This document shows positions 25,335 through 34,308 of a DNA stretch of 64,000 nt, one piece after another. Under the pieces are notes generated by a model. It saw nothing but the letters and a program-made list of their open reading frames with translations, searched no databases and was not told the DNA's origin. This stretch comes from Flammeovirgaceae bacterium UBA4465 (GTDB taxonomy: Bacteria > Bacteroidota > Bacteroidia > Cytophagales > Cyclobacteriaceae). The stretch's first letter is position 1. Each line of letters begins with the position of its first letter. Location: the NCBI GenBank assembly GCA_905182375.1, contig CAJJBF010000009.1, positions 355,984 to 419,983 of the forward strand. Reading direction: 5' to 3'. A program made the translations under genes and the position numbers.

Positions 25335-28300
25335 ATGAAAAATAAAGGTTTTATAGTCTTTTTGACAGTTATTATCTCTCTTTTGTGTATTTACTACCTC
25401 TCCTTTACGTTCGTAGCTCAAGGCGTCCAACAAGAAGCCACTGACCAAGCTACAGATCCTTCGGGGACTGTGAATTTCACAGAAAAACAACGGTATTTAG
25501 ATTCGGTTTGGAATACCCCTATTTACTCGCTTTTGGGTCAAGATTATACCTATCAAGACATCAAGGAAACAGAACTAAATCTTGGACTTGATTTGCAAGG
25601 GGGCATGCATGTAACACTAGAAGTTTCTCCAGTTGATATCCTCAAGGGATTGAGTGATAACAACCAAGATCCAAATTATTTAGAAGCCATCAATACAGCT
25701 GAAAAAAATATTCGAGGTACACAGCTCAACTTTTTAGATGAATTTTATGTTCGCTACAAACAATTAGAATCTGAAAAAACATTGGCTTACATTTTTTCTA
25801 ACGCCTCCAATAGAGGACGTATCAATTTGAATTCTACAGATGACGAAGTTTTGGAAATCATTGGTACAGAAATCGATGGTGCCATCGATCGGTCATTCAA
25901 TATACTAAGAACTCGAATTGATAGATTTGGAACTTCTCAACCTAACATTCAAAAATTACAAGGTTCGGGAAGAATCCAAATAGAATTGCCTGGTGTCGAT
26001 AATCCAGAGCGTGTGAGAAAGCTACTCCAAGGCGTCGCAAAATTAGAGTTTTGGGAGGTCTATGAAATCAATGAACTAACTCCTATCCTACAAAGCATCA
26101 ACGATATTGCAGTAAAAGAAATTGGTTTTACTGCAACGCTTGATGATGACGCACAAACCGTTGACGCTTCCGCTTTAGAGGATCTTTCCACCTTATTATC
26201 GGATAATGATGATACTACGGCAAGTAATACCGCTGATCCTGCCACCGCTTTAAATCAAGAGGCTGACACGGCCCTTGCTTCTTTAGATACAATCAAAAAT
26301 AATCAGGTATCTCCTATCTTCAGCTTGCTGCAAGCCCAATATGGTCTGGTTTACAAAATAAAGGATACCTCTAGAATCAATAGAATTCTTCAACATCCCA
26401 GTGTTCTGGCTGTCATTCCCTCGACAGTTAAATTTCTGTGGCTTGTCAAAAAAATTGATACGCAAGATGCCCTCGATCCCGTTGAACTTCTTGAACTGTA
26501 TGCCATCAAAAAATCAAGAAATGGTAAAGCTCCACTGACAGGTGAGTCTATTATAGATGCACGGCAAGATCTCGATGAAAGATCAAGACCTGCCGTTTCT
26601 ATGCAAATGGATGCTGTGGGTGCGAAGGCTTGGAAACGTCTCACAGGTAATAATATAGGGAAAAGAATTGCCATTGTATTGGATGATTTTGTGTACTCAG
26701 CACCTACCGTTCAGGGAGAAATCCCGAATGGGAATTCATCCATCTCAGGTAATTTTACCATTGATGAGGCGCAAGATTTGGCAAATATTCTTAAGGCAGG
26801 TGCCCTACCTGCACCCACTACAATTGTCGAAGATGTAGTCATCGGACCAACGCTTGGTAAATCCGCTCGTGCACAGGGCATCAATTCAATGCTAGCTGGC
26901 TTGGCCATTGTAATAGTATTCATGGTTTTTTATTATTCAAAAGGTGGATTAATTGCCAATCTTGCCTTGTTTTTGAATGTCTTTTTCATTCTAGGTATTT
27001 TGGCTCAATTAAATGCCTCATTGACCTTGCCTGGTGTTGCAGGAATTGTATTGACCATCGGTATGTCAATCGATGCAAACGTATTAATCTTTGAAAGAAT
27101 CAAGGAGGAATTACGATTAGGGTCCGGGTTAAAACAGGCCATTAGCTCTGGTTATAAGAAAGCCTATTCTTCCATCATAGATGCGAACGTCACTACCATG
27201 ATTGTGGGATTCATTCTTTTTACGCTCGGACAAGGACCTGTCAAAGGTTTTGCCATTACGCTGATCATTGGTATTATTTGCTCTTTCTTTTCTGCCGTAT
27301 TCATTACGCGGGTAGTCATTGAATGGTTTTCTAAAAAAGGAGATCAATCTAACATCAGCTTTGCAAATAAAATATCAATGAACAGTTTGACTCATTTTCA
27401 TTTTGATTTTCTAAGCAAAAGAAAAATAGCTTATATTTTCAGTGGTACTTTCATCAGTGTAGGGGTACTTGCCATGATCTTTAATGGCCTTTCTATGGGG
27501 GTGGATTTCAAAGGAGGTAGGTCCTATGTTGTCTCCTTTGATCAAGCGATGGAAACGTCCATGCTCAAGACTCAGCTCACTGAAAGTTTTGATGGACAAG
27601 GAACTGAAGTAAAGACCTTTGGATCAGATAAAATTATCAAAATCACGACCAGCTATTTAACGGATGACGATACAGACCTTGCGGATGAAATTGTTAAATC
27701 AACCTTGATTTCAGGACTAGAAGCTACTACAGGTCAAACCTACATTGCCAATGATGCAGCGGTCGATGCCACCCATTTTTCAATTGGTAGCTCTTCTAAA
27801 GTAGGTGCCACTATTGCAGATGATATCAAAAACTCATCTTATAAATCTGCTGTGATTGCATTGATTTGTATTTTCCTTTACATTTTGGTGAGATTTAGGA
27901 AATGGCAGTTTGGTATTGGTGCTATTGTCGCCCTTTTACATGATGCTTTATTCGTCATCTCATCCTTTGCCATTGCAAATCTCTTGGGTATTTCATTTGA
28001 GGTAGATCAAGTTTTTGTTGCTGCCATACTTACCATTATTGGATATTCAATCAATGATACGGTAGTGGTCTTTGATAGAATCCGGGAAAATTTGGGCATC
28101 AAGTCAGGTTCTGAAATCTATCAAGTATTTAATGAATCTCTAAGCAATACCATCAGTAGAACTTTCATCACTTCATTGACTACGTTAATCGTTGTGATCA
28201 TTCTTTTCGTATTTGGTGGAGAAGTGCTTAAAGGCTTCTCATTTGCACTTTTAGTAGGTATAATTATTGGTACATATTCATCGCTATTTATTGCTACTCC

Positions 28301-28337
28301 AGTGGCCTTAGATTTAACTTTAAAGAGTAAGTCTTAA
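25335..28337 (+). CDS. secDF: Protein translocase subunit SecDF (fused)
   Basis: Inner-membrane, proton-driven subunit that pulls secreted proteins through SecYEG. 1000 residues as a SecD-SecF fusion, the usual Bacteroidota form. SecD half: first membrane helix at about 6-27, LNLGLDLQGGMHVTLEV near residue 76, the large P1 region, then IPNGNSSISGNFTIDEAQDLANILKAGALPAP and membrane helices with GMSIDANVLIFERIKEE. SecF half begins near residue 690 with GLSMGVDFKGGRSYVV and has IGYSINDTVVVFDRIREN with the second transmembrane motif. A Thr/Asp/Ala-rich insert near residues 275-315 looks like a low-complexity linker. It ends at a strong terminator. Confidence 0.97.
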   Translation: MKNKGFIVFLTVIISLLCIYYLSFTFVAQGVQQEATDQATDPSGTVNFTEKQRYLDSVWNTPIYSLLGQDYTYQDIKETELNLGLDLQGGMHVTLEVSPVDILKGLSDNNQDPNYLEAINTAEKNIRGTQLNFLDEFYVRYKQLESEKTLAYIFSNASNRGRINLNSTDDEVLEIIGTEIDGAIDRSFNILRTRIDRFGTSQPNIQKLQGSGRIQIELPGVDNPERVRKLLQGVAKLEFWEVYEINELTPILQSINDIAVKEIGFTATLDDDAQTVDASALEDLSTLLSDNDDTTASNTADPATALNQEADTALASLDTIKNNQVSPIFSLLQAQYGLVYKIKDTSRINRILQHPSVLAVIPSTVKFLWLVKKIDTQDALDPVELLELYAIKKSRNGKAPLTGESIIDARQDLDERSRPAVSMQMDAVGAKAWKRLTGNNIGKRIAIVLDDFVYSAPTVQGEIPNGNSSISGNFTIDEAQDLANILKAGALPAPTTIVEDVVIGPTLGKSARAQGINSMLAGLAIVIVFMVFYYSKGGLIANLALFLNVFFILGILAQLNASLTLPGVAGIVLTIGMSIDANVLIFERIKEELRLGSGLKQAISSGYKKAYSSIIDANVTTMIVGFILFTLGQGPVKGFAITLIIGIICSFFSAVFITRVVIEWFSKKGDQSNISFANKISMNSLTHFHFDFLSKRKIAYIFSGTFISVGVLAMIFNGLSMGVDFKGGRSYVVSFDQAMETSMLKTQLTESFDGQGTEVKTFGSDKIIKITTSYLTDDDTDLADEIVKSTLISGLEATTGQTYIANDAAVDATHFSIGSSSKVGATIADDIKNSSYKSAVIALICIFLYILVRFRKWQFGIGAIVALLHDALFVISSFAIANLLGISFEVDQVFVAAILTIIGYSINDTVVVFDRIRENLGIKSGSEIYQVFNESLSNTISRTFITSLTTLIVVIILFVFGGEVLKGFSFALLVGIIIGTYSSLFIATPVALDLTLKSKS

Positions 28338-28352
28338 TATAATAAACTGATC

Positions 28353-28395
28353 ATAGAAAAAAGTCAAGGCACAGGAAACCTTGACTTTTTTCTAT
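28353..28395 (+). terminator. Strong terminator after secDF
   Basis: A perfect 17-bp stem (28353-28369 with 28379-28395) around a 9-base loop, core GTCAAGG/CCTTGAC, with A6 on the left and T6 on the right. It starts 15 bases after the secDF stop codon. Confidence 0.92.
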
Positions 28396-28437
28396 TAATT
28401 ATATAATGCGTAATTTTATCTTGTAGTAAATAGTTTA

Positions 28438-29181
28438 ATGAATCAAAAATTTCCTGATCGGTCACTTCTTTATTTATTGATAGTCTTTATAGGCTTTTCG
28501 GTCCTATTTGGTATCGATTTCATGGGCGACCCTCAACCTACCGAAGAAACGTTAGTCGCCTACAATGAACCCACTTATTTGCCAACGAATTCCACCCGCT
28601 ATGACACGCTGGTCATCAAAGAAAAAAAAGAGGAAGGAAAGGGAAAAGAAGTAATTGATACACTCAATGTTGCTTTTGAGGAAACTCCCTTACCCATGAC
28701 TCCTATTGAGGAGAAGAGAACAGCAAAGCCCAAACAACAGAAAATATTGATGACTCCTGCTGATTCAATATTCTTTGATTATTTATTAGACAATTATAAA
28801 AACAGCATAATCAATAAACTTCGACCCAATCAATTGCGATCTGATGTTCTTGTTCAATACTACAACCGTAAGGATGGGGCTAAACAACCCATGACATTAA
28901 CTCAACTGGGCTTTGAAATACATAATAAATATACTAATAATTCAAAGGAGGTCGCTAATGTTCTTCGATTTGGAGAAGATGTTTCACTAGAAGATATTCA
29001 AATGGTCGCTTATGTCTTATTAAGTCAAGGTATCCCATTAAGGCAAATCGTTCCATCCAATTATCACAGCGATTGGAAACCCTATGCCATAGAAATTGGA
29101 GTTGATGCTTTAATTGAGAAATTCCCTGTGTTAACTTTTAAAAAAATCCGAAATTTTGAACGCCCTGGATCTGCACTCTAA
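28438..29181 (+). CDS. Membrane-anchored hypothetical protein
   Basis: Unknown. 247 residues: a single membrane helix near residues 9-27 (SLLYLLIVFIGFSVLFGI), then a Pro/Lys/Glu-rich linker (about 35-105, with EKKEEGKGKEV and PMTPIEEKRTAKPKQQ), then a compact domain from about 108 that starts MTPADSIFFDYLLDNYKNSIINKLRP and contains LSQGIPLRQIVPSNYHSDW. The layout, one anchor, a disordered spacer and a periplasmic domain, recalls proteins that span the periplasm, but no family is recognised. It starts 43 bases after the secDF terminator and is followed by a 200-base gap without clear motifs. Confidence 0.6.
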   Translation: MNQKFPDRSLLYLLIVFIGFSVLFGIDFMGDPQPTEETLVAYNEPTYLPTNSTRYDTLVIKEKKEEGKGKEVIDTLNVAFEETPLPMTPIEEKRTAKPKQQKILMTPADSIFFDYLLDNYKNSIINKLRPNQLRSDVLVQYYNRKDGAKQPMTLTQLGFEIHNKYTNNSKEVANVLRFGEDVSLEDIQMVAYVLLSQGIPLRQIVPSNYHSDWKPYAIEIGVDALIEKFPVLTFKKIRNFERPGSAL

Positions 29182-29380
29182 TTGATCTATTGTTTGAATA
29201 ATGACAGACTCCCAAAGTTTAATGATTACGATAAATTATACCTATCATTTTTCTTTTAAATTACCTAATAGCTTTTTTTATATCAAGCCCTGAAATCATG
29301 ATTATTTTAGACCTCTTGGTAACTTATAAGGAGCTGTCTGAAATATTATTTAATAGAATTAACTAGCATCAAATAACAAA

Positions 29381-30061
29381 ATGACTAAATCAAGCTCCTC
29401 TTTTTTTAATCTGGTCTGTAACCTCATCATCCCCACGATTATATTGACTAAGTTCAGTTCAGACAGTACACTAGGCTCATTTTATGGTTTATTGATTGCC
29501 TTAAGTTTTCCTATATTTTATGGACTTTCAGAATTATATTTTAATAAGAAAATTAACTTTTTTTCTGTCTTGGGACTCATTAGCGTATTGCTCACCGGTG
29601 GCATAGGTATATTTCACTTTTCTGCCAGTTGGCTGGCCGTAAAAGAAGCCTTTATACCTGGTATCATTGGCGTTGCTGTAATTATCTCTACTTACACAAA
29701 GTATCCATTACTTAAATTATTTTTTGAAGAAACATTAAACATTGAGGGGCTAAGAGAAAAACTCACGCCCTCTGAAAACGAATGGTTTAATACAAGATTC
29801 CAATTTAGTTCACTCCTTTTAGGAGGTACATTTTTTATTTCCTCTTTTCTTAATTTTTGCTTAGCCACATGGATTGTTGTGAGTGATCCAGGTACAGAAG
29901 CCTTTAATCAGGAGCTCGGACTGATGAATTTATTAAGTTTACCCATTATTGCACTCCCTATGATGATCATTCTTATGGTCATCATGTGGTATTTACTTAA
30001 TGAGACTTTAAAAAAAGTAGAATTAACCTGGGAAGAATTTTTAACTCCCAAAGACAGCTGA
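29381..30061 (+). CDS. VC0807-like integral membrane protein
   Basis: 226 residues with about six membrane segments. The N-terminal NLIIPTIILTKFSS and LGSFYGLLIALSFPIFYGLSEL, and the later IISTYTKYPLLKLFFEETLN, fit the VC0807 family of bacterial membrane proteins related to septation-protein-A-like proteins. No function is established. The C-terminus is a short charged tail (KKVELTWEEFLTPKDS). It is followed by a hairpin with a T-run at 30096. Confidence 0.7.
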   Translation: MTKSSSSFFNLVCNLIIPTIILTKFSSDSTLGSFYGLLIALSFPIFYGLSELYFNKKINFFSVLGLISVLLTGGIGIFHFSASWLAVKEAFIPGIIGVAVIISTYTKYPLLKLFFEETLNIEGLREKLTPSENEWFNTRFQFSSLLLGGTFFISSFLNFCLATWIVVSDPGTEAFNQELGLMNLLSLPIIALPMMIILMVIMWYLLNETLKKVELTWEEFLTPKDS

Positions 30062-30095
30062 GGCGCTTGATTCATAAAATGGACTCATCACCCCT

Positions 30096-30121
30096 AGATT
30101 TAGATCCTAAATCTTCTTTTT
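30096..30121 (+). terminator. Terminator-like hairpin after the VC0807-like gene
   Basis: AGATTTAG (30096-30103) and CTAAATCT (30107-30114) form an 8-bp stem with a 3-base loop, followed by TCTTTTT, 35 bases after the stop codon. Confidence 0.6.
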
Positions 30122-30173
30122 ACAACTTAAGAAACAAATAATCTCCTTTTACTTGAGTTAATGGAATCATCGG

Positions 30174-30194
30174 AAGGGTTCCTATCCCTTTTTT
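30174..30194 (+). terminator. Second short terminator-like hairpin in the 30.1-30.3 kb gap
   Basis: AAGGG (30174-30178) pairs with CCCTT (30186-30190), loop of 7, followed by T4. It lies 60 bases after the first terminator, which would be unnecessary unless a short transcript starts between them. Confidence 0.4.
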
Positions 30195-30196
30195 GT

Positions 30197-30269
30197 AGCA
30201 GCTAATACTGTGGGAAGATGAATCAAATTTGACTATTGAAATAATTAAATTTGATTCCTTAAAGCTGCT
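30197..30269. other. Nested inverted-repeat structure upstream of the VOC gene
   Basis: An outer pair AGCAGCT (30197-30203)/AGCTGCT (30263-30269) encloses an inner perfect 11-bp pair GAATCAAATTT (30220-30230)/AAATTTGATTC (30247-30257). Together they can fold into a stem, an asymmetric internal loop and a long hairpin. It lies about 60 bases before the VOC start and is noncoding on both strands. It may be an RNA element, an operator or a relic of a small repeat. Confidence 0.4.
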
Positions 30270-30327
30270 TGGATGGCCTATTCAATCAATATAAATTATT
30301 TGATGGTAACCCATTTATCAAAAAATC

Positions 30328-30735
30328 ATGAACTTTAAGCTTATGAACCAATTCTTTGCCCAAATTACGCTTCTCGTAAGAGACTATGATGAAGCGATTG
30401 CCTTTTATACAAAAAAACTCAATTTTACATTAATTGATGATACCCAATTATCCACTTCAAAGAGATGGGTCAGGGTACGCCCACCGGGCCATTCAGATTG
30501 TTCCTTGCTTTTTGCCAAGGCAAAAAATGATCCTCAAAAGGCTAGGATAGGTGATCAGACTGGTGGTCGCGTAATTTTATTTTTACACACTGATGATTTT
30601 GATCGTGATTATGATCACCTCAAGAAACAGAACATCGAAATTATCAAAACTGCAAAAATAACCCCTCATGGTAAAGTCGCCGTATTTGCTGATTTATATG
30701 GCAATCTTATCGATCTTGTTGAACCTCCCTCTTAA
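30328..30735 (+). CDS. VOC-superfamily (glyoxalase/bleomycin-resistance-like) protein
   Basis: 135 residues forming one vicinal-oxygen-chelate module pair: QITLLVRDYDEAIAFYTKKLNFTLIDD is the standard first beta-alpha-beta unit, and VAVFADLYGNLIDLVEPP the standard end with the metal-ligand glutamate position. Substrate unknown; family members include lyases, dioxygenases and resistance proteins. Two ATG codons are usable (30328 and 30343); the second puts the conserved strand near the N-terminus. Eight bases separate it from the PLP decarboxylase, so they are probably cotranscribed. Confidence 0.85.
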   Translation: MNFKLMNQFFAQITLLVRDYDEAIAFYTKKLNFTLIDDTQLSTSKRWVRVRPPGHSDCSLLFAKAKNDPQKARIGDQTGGRVILFLHTDDFDRDYDHLKKQNIEIIKTAKITPHGKVAVFADLYGNLIDLVEPPS

Positions 30736-30743
30736 TTCCTCTG

Positions 30744-32186
30744 ATGATGAAATCCCTTGACGCTTTAGAAAAAATTGCCAAACAGCTAGATCCCAATAGG
30801 GAGGAACGACGACACATCAGGACGCTCATCATCCAGCATACTGAAAAATTTCTTGAGAAATTACCTAATGGAAAGGCCTACTCAAATCCAGATAAAAGTA
30901 ATACTTTATGGGATGAGGACTTTCTCGAAGAAGGATCTGATCCTTCTCAAGTCGTTAGGCTTACCTCGCATCAAATAGATCATGATGGAATTAATGCCGC
31001 TTCAGGCTTTGATATGGCTTATGTTCCTGGTGGTGGTGTTTATACCTCCGCCTTGGCAGATTATTGGTCTGATATAACCAATTTATATTCAGGTGTTTTT
31101 TTTGCAAACCCTGGTGCGGTGCGTTTAGAAAACCAAGTCATTTCATGGCTTTCCTCCTTAGTTAGCTATCCGAAAACAGCTTGTGGAAATCTAACTTCAG
31201 GTGGAAGCATTGCCAATTTAACTGCCATAATTACCGCGCGCGAAGTCACTCAACTAAAAGCCAAAGATCATGTCAATTGTGTAATTTATTTGGGCAAACA
31301 AACCCATCACTGTGTGACTAAAGCATTAAAAATGGCAGGTTTAGGAGAGGTCATCCTCCGTTATATCGAACTTGACAGTGGCTATCGGATGATCCCCGCT
31401 CAATTAGAGAAGCAAATTAAGCAAGACCAACTTAATGGATGTATCCCATGGATGATTGTGGCGTCAGCTGGGACTACGGATACAGGTGCCGTCGACCCTC
31501 TTGAAGCCATTGGATCCATTGCTCTAAAAAATAAAATTTGGTACCATGTTGATGCGGCTTATGGAGGGTTTTTTTTATTAACTTCGACAGGAAAAAAATT
31601 ATTAAAGGGTATTGAAGCTGCAGATTCAATAGTCTTGGACCCTCACAAGAGTCTGTTCCTCCCTTACGGCTCTGGAGTTATATTAATCAAAAATGGAGCG
31701 GATATGAAAAAGACTTTCAGTGATACCGCGGCTTATTTTCAAGATTTCGAAATCAATGATATGAATGTATCTCCTGCCGATTTATCCATCGAATTGACCA
31801 GACCCTTTAGAGGGTTAAGGATGTGGTTACCCCTGAAAATCCATGGTATTGCTCCTTTCAGAGCTGCTTTAAATGAAAAATTAATTCTTTCAAAATATTT
31901 TTATGAACAAATATTGGCTTGTGGATTTCAATCAAGTGGCCCTCCTCAACTCACCATTACTACCTTTTGGTACCCTATGGATGGGGGCGAGAATAATGAC
32001 TTTAACAAAGAGTTAATTCAAAATATTCAGCAAGAGGGTCAGATCTTTCTCTCCAGTACAATGATCGAAAACCGATTTGTCATTCGGTTATGTGTCCTAG
32101 TTTTTAGAACACATAAAAGAGAAATTGACATCGCCATAAAAAATATCGTCCAGCACAAAGATCAATTACTAGAAACTTGGCAGTAA
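30744..32186 (+). CDS. PLP-dependent group II decarboxylase (aromatic-L-amino-acid decarboxylase family)
   Basis: 480 residues. Family landmarks: FDMAYVPGGGVYTSALADYWSD, the VSYPKTACGNLTSGGSIANLTAI glycine/serine motif, IYLGKQTHHCVTKALKMAG, VASAGTTDTGAVDPL, VDAAYGGF and the PLP lysine in VLDPHKSLFLPYGSG. These enzymes remove the carboxyl group from an aromatic or acidic amino acid to give the amine; the substrate cannot be told from sequence alone. It starts at tandem ATGs (30744) right after the VOC gene. The next locus is a broken NUDIX-type regulator. Confidence 0.92.
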   Translation: MMKSLDALEKIAKQLDPNREERRHIRTLIIQHTEKFLEKLPNGKAYSNPDKSNTLWDEDFLEEGSDPSQVVRLTSHQIDHDGINAASGFDMAYVPGGGVYTSALADYWSDITNLYSGVFFANPGAVRLENQVISWLSSLVSYPKTACGNLTSGGSIANLTAIITAREVTQLKAKDHVNCVIYLGKQTHHCVTKALKMAGLGEVILRYIELDSGYRMIPAQLEKQIKQDQLNGCIPWMIVASAGTTDTGAVDPLEAIGSIALKNKIWYHVDAAYGGFFLLTSTGKKLLKGIEAADSIVLDPHKSLFLPYGSGVILIKNGADMKKTFSDTAAYFQDFEINDMNVSPADLSIELTRPFRGLRMWLPLKIHGIAPFRAALNEKLILSKYFYEQILACGFQSSGPPQLTITTFWYPMDGGENNDFNKELIQNIQQEGQIFLSSTMIENRFVIRLCVLVFRTHKREIDIAIKNIVQHKDQLLETWQ

Positions 32187-32358
32187 TCGAAATCTGTTTA
32201 AGATACCCATATCAAACAAAACTCGAATTTTAATTATATTGTCCTATATTAAGACCGGATTTATGATGAAAAATGGAAAACTACCATGCCTTAAATGTTT
32301 ACCGCAAGCTGGCTTTTGATTTACATATTGACTTTCTGAAGTCCGAAACTTGTCATTT

Positions 32359-33123
32359 ATGAACCTAATTACTGACCAATTAAATCAAATATCCACAGCT
32401 GTAGATCATTATATTCCAGGCCACTCCGTAGATTGCGTAATTTTCGGTTTTGAGGATCAAAAAATCAAAGTATTAATCCTAAAATTAAAAGGAATAAACC
32501 TGTGATCCCTACCCGGAGGCTTTATTCTGAAAAATCAAAATTTAGATGAGGCTACCAAATCAATATTAAAACAACGCGTGAGCTTTGAAGATGTTTTTTT
32601 AAGTCAATTTCATACCTTTGGAGGACTGGATAGACAAGATTTAGATTCCCTTCAGGAACTCATCGGCGATCAGAATAAAAAACTCCTGGCTTGGTTGGGC
32701 CAAAGATTCATCACCACCTGTTATTTTGCATTGCTAAATATAAAATCTGTCATACCTCAACCTGACCCAATGAGCGATCAATGTAAATGGGTAGACCTAA
32801 ACAATCTACCTCCCCTTTATGCCGATCATAAAGAAATCATTCATAAAGCATTTAACCATATTCGTATCCAATTAAATTACTTACCTTTTGGCTTGTCTTT
32901 ACTACCTAAATTTTTTACCATGACCGATTTGCAATCTCTTTATGAGTCCATTTTAATTAAAAAATTAGATCGTGGAAATTTTCAAAAAAAAATGTTGAAA
33001 TTGGGTATTTTTGAACGTCATGAAAAAAAAATAACAGGAGGGGCGCACCGTGCACCCTTCTTATATAGTTTTAATTTGACTACTTACAATCAACTACTCA
33101 CAGAAGGCATTGGTTTTATGTAA
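32359..33123 (+). pseudogene. NUDIX-type transcriptional regulator (NrtR/AraR-like) interrupted by one TGA
   Basis: From ATG 32359 one frame runs 254 codons to 33123 with a single break: TGA at 32503-32505, between GHSVDCVIFGFEDQKIKVLI...INL and SLPGGFIL. In this family the residue before xLPGGF is usually Trp, so TGG to TGA is the simplest cause. Downstream are FLSQFHTFGGLDR, a degenerate NUDIX box and the winged-helix end with LYESILIKKLDRGNFQKKMLKLGIFERHE. Such regulators usually control NAD or sugar genes next to them; none is seen here. Other genes in the window use TGA as a normal stop. A restart product from 32578 would lack the N-terminal strand of the NUDIX fold. Confidence 0.82.
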
Positions 33124-33157
33124 GACTCAATACTTTAATTTAAAAAATATCAATAAT

Positions 33158-33520
33158 ATGAAAATCTTACCAATAGTTTTAATCTTAATCTTAAATGGTA
33201 CACTGATCCAATGCGGTTCAGCACCAGCAAATACCACCACCAACGAAAAAATCATTGCTCAAGTTATACAAAAATCAATCGTAGTTTATGGCAGTCTTCA
33301 ATGCCCACATTGCGTTAATTTTAAGGCAAAATTAGACTCTATTGGATTGGAGTATACTTTTTATGATGTTGATGTAAGTGATCAATATGCCCTTGAAATG
33401 GTAGCAAGAGTAAAAGCCTCTGGCCATACTGAAGGAATCAGTATCCCTGTCGTGGTTGTGAATGATCAACAATTATTTATTGCACCCCACATCAGTAAAG
33501 TACTGGCTGCTTTGGATTGA
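33158..33520 (+). CDS. Glutaredoxin/thioredoxin-fold lipoprotein with CPHC
   Basis: 120 residues. Lipoprotein-like signal (ILPIVLILILNGTLIQCGSA, Cys near residue 19) followed by a glutaredoxin-like fold: IVVYGSLQCPHCVNFKAKL with a CPHC redox pair (the DsbA-type dipeptide), LEYTFYDVDV, and ISIPVVVVNDQQLF with the cis-proline. It could be a periplasmic thiol-disulfide protein. The frame is open to 33110 but ATG 33158 alone gives a sensible signal peptide. Its last 29 bases overlap the end of the convergent gene, so the two mRNAs are antisense there. Confidence 0.8.
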   Translation: MKILPIVLILILNGTLIQCGSAPANTTTNEKIIAQVIQKSIVVYGSLQCPHCVNFKAKLDSIGLEYTFYDVDVSDQYALEMVARVKASGHTEGISIPVVVVNDQQLFIAPHISKVLAALD

Positions 33521-34208
33521 TTTTTTTTTGAAGTCTATACCTTAAAGCAAAACCAAAAATAAAAGATCGCTTCACTGCGGGAATGAAAGAAATCCCTGCG
33601 TTAGGAACGATCAGAGCTTTAAGTTCATAATCTAGCTGCTCGAATTGTAAAGAACGTTTATAGATCAAAGCAAAGGCCATAAACTGTAAATCCATATAAT
33701 CATCTTGAAAAACATTTCCATCTTCATAGACTTCTATAAGCGTACCAGAAAAGCCTTTGCCAGTATTTAAAATAGACCAACCTAATCCTAGCTGATTATG
33801 TACATTGAGTCTGTTAAATATGGCCCAATGGTGATCATGATAAAATGTCTTAATTTTTTGGTCAAAAGAAATTTCTCTTAAATATCCATATCGAAAGGTG
33901 GGCGCATAGGTGAGGCTAAAAAAATTCGAGATCTCAATCGCAATTTCGGGGCTCAAACCCATCATTGAATAGGTCTGATTCATGTGTATTTCAGAGTGAT
34001 AATAATCGACCACACGATCGTCCTTGGCGTGAAATAATAAAAATTGTCCTGCGATCCCTATCCGAAAATTAATATTGATCTGCTGATCAATATTAATTTT
34101 CACAGATGTCTTTTGCTGACTGTACAGTAGCTGCGGACTACAAAAAACAACAAGGATGAACAGGATTTTAATCCACCCGAATCGGTATCCCATTGAAGAT
34201 CTTCTCAT
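33492..34208 (-). CDS. Secreted, probably outer-membrane beta-barrel protein of unknown function
   Basis: 238 residues. Signal peptide region IKILFILVVFCSPQLLYSQ, preceded by about a dozen residues; the ATG five codons in (MGYRFGWIK) may be the true start. The mature part has alternating hydrophobic/polar strands rich in aromatic residues (NFRIGIAGQFLLFHA, FFSLTYAPTFRYGYL, LQFMAFALIYKRSL, SFIFGFALRYRLQ), as in small outer-membrane barrels or porin-like proteins. No named family is recognised. It overlaps the convergent thioredoxin-fold gene by 29 bases. Confidence 0.6.
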   Translation of the reverse strand: MRRSSMGYRFGWIKILFILVVFCSPQLLYSQQKTSVKINIDQQININFRIGIAGQFLLFHAKDDRVVDYYHSEIHMNQTYSMMGLSPEIAIEISNFFSLTYAPTFRYGYLREISFDQKIKTFYHDHHWAIFNRLNVHNQLGLGWSILNTGKGFSGTLIEVYEDGNVFQDDYMDLQFMAFALIYKRSLQFEQLDYELKALIVPNAGISFIPAVKRSFIFGFALRYRLQKKINPKQPVLY

Positions 34209-34308
34209 GCCCTTTAAACCCTAATTTCTGCGAATAAATTTCACGAAATACATTAAAACTGAATAAATTCGCTCTTTACGCTCCAATAAGAGATAATATA
34301 AACCTAAA

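Noticed and set aside
32503-32505. TGA read as selenocysteine or as Trp by an alternative code in the NUDIX regulator
   Set aside because: No SECIS-like stem was seen after it, and other genes in the window (kynU, the TRAP binding protein) end properly at TGA, so a plain nonsense change or a base error is simpler.
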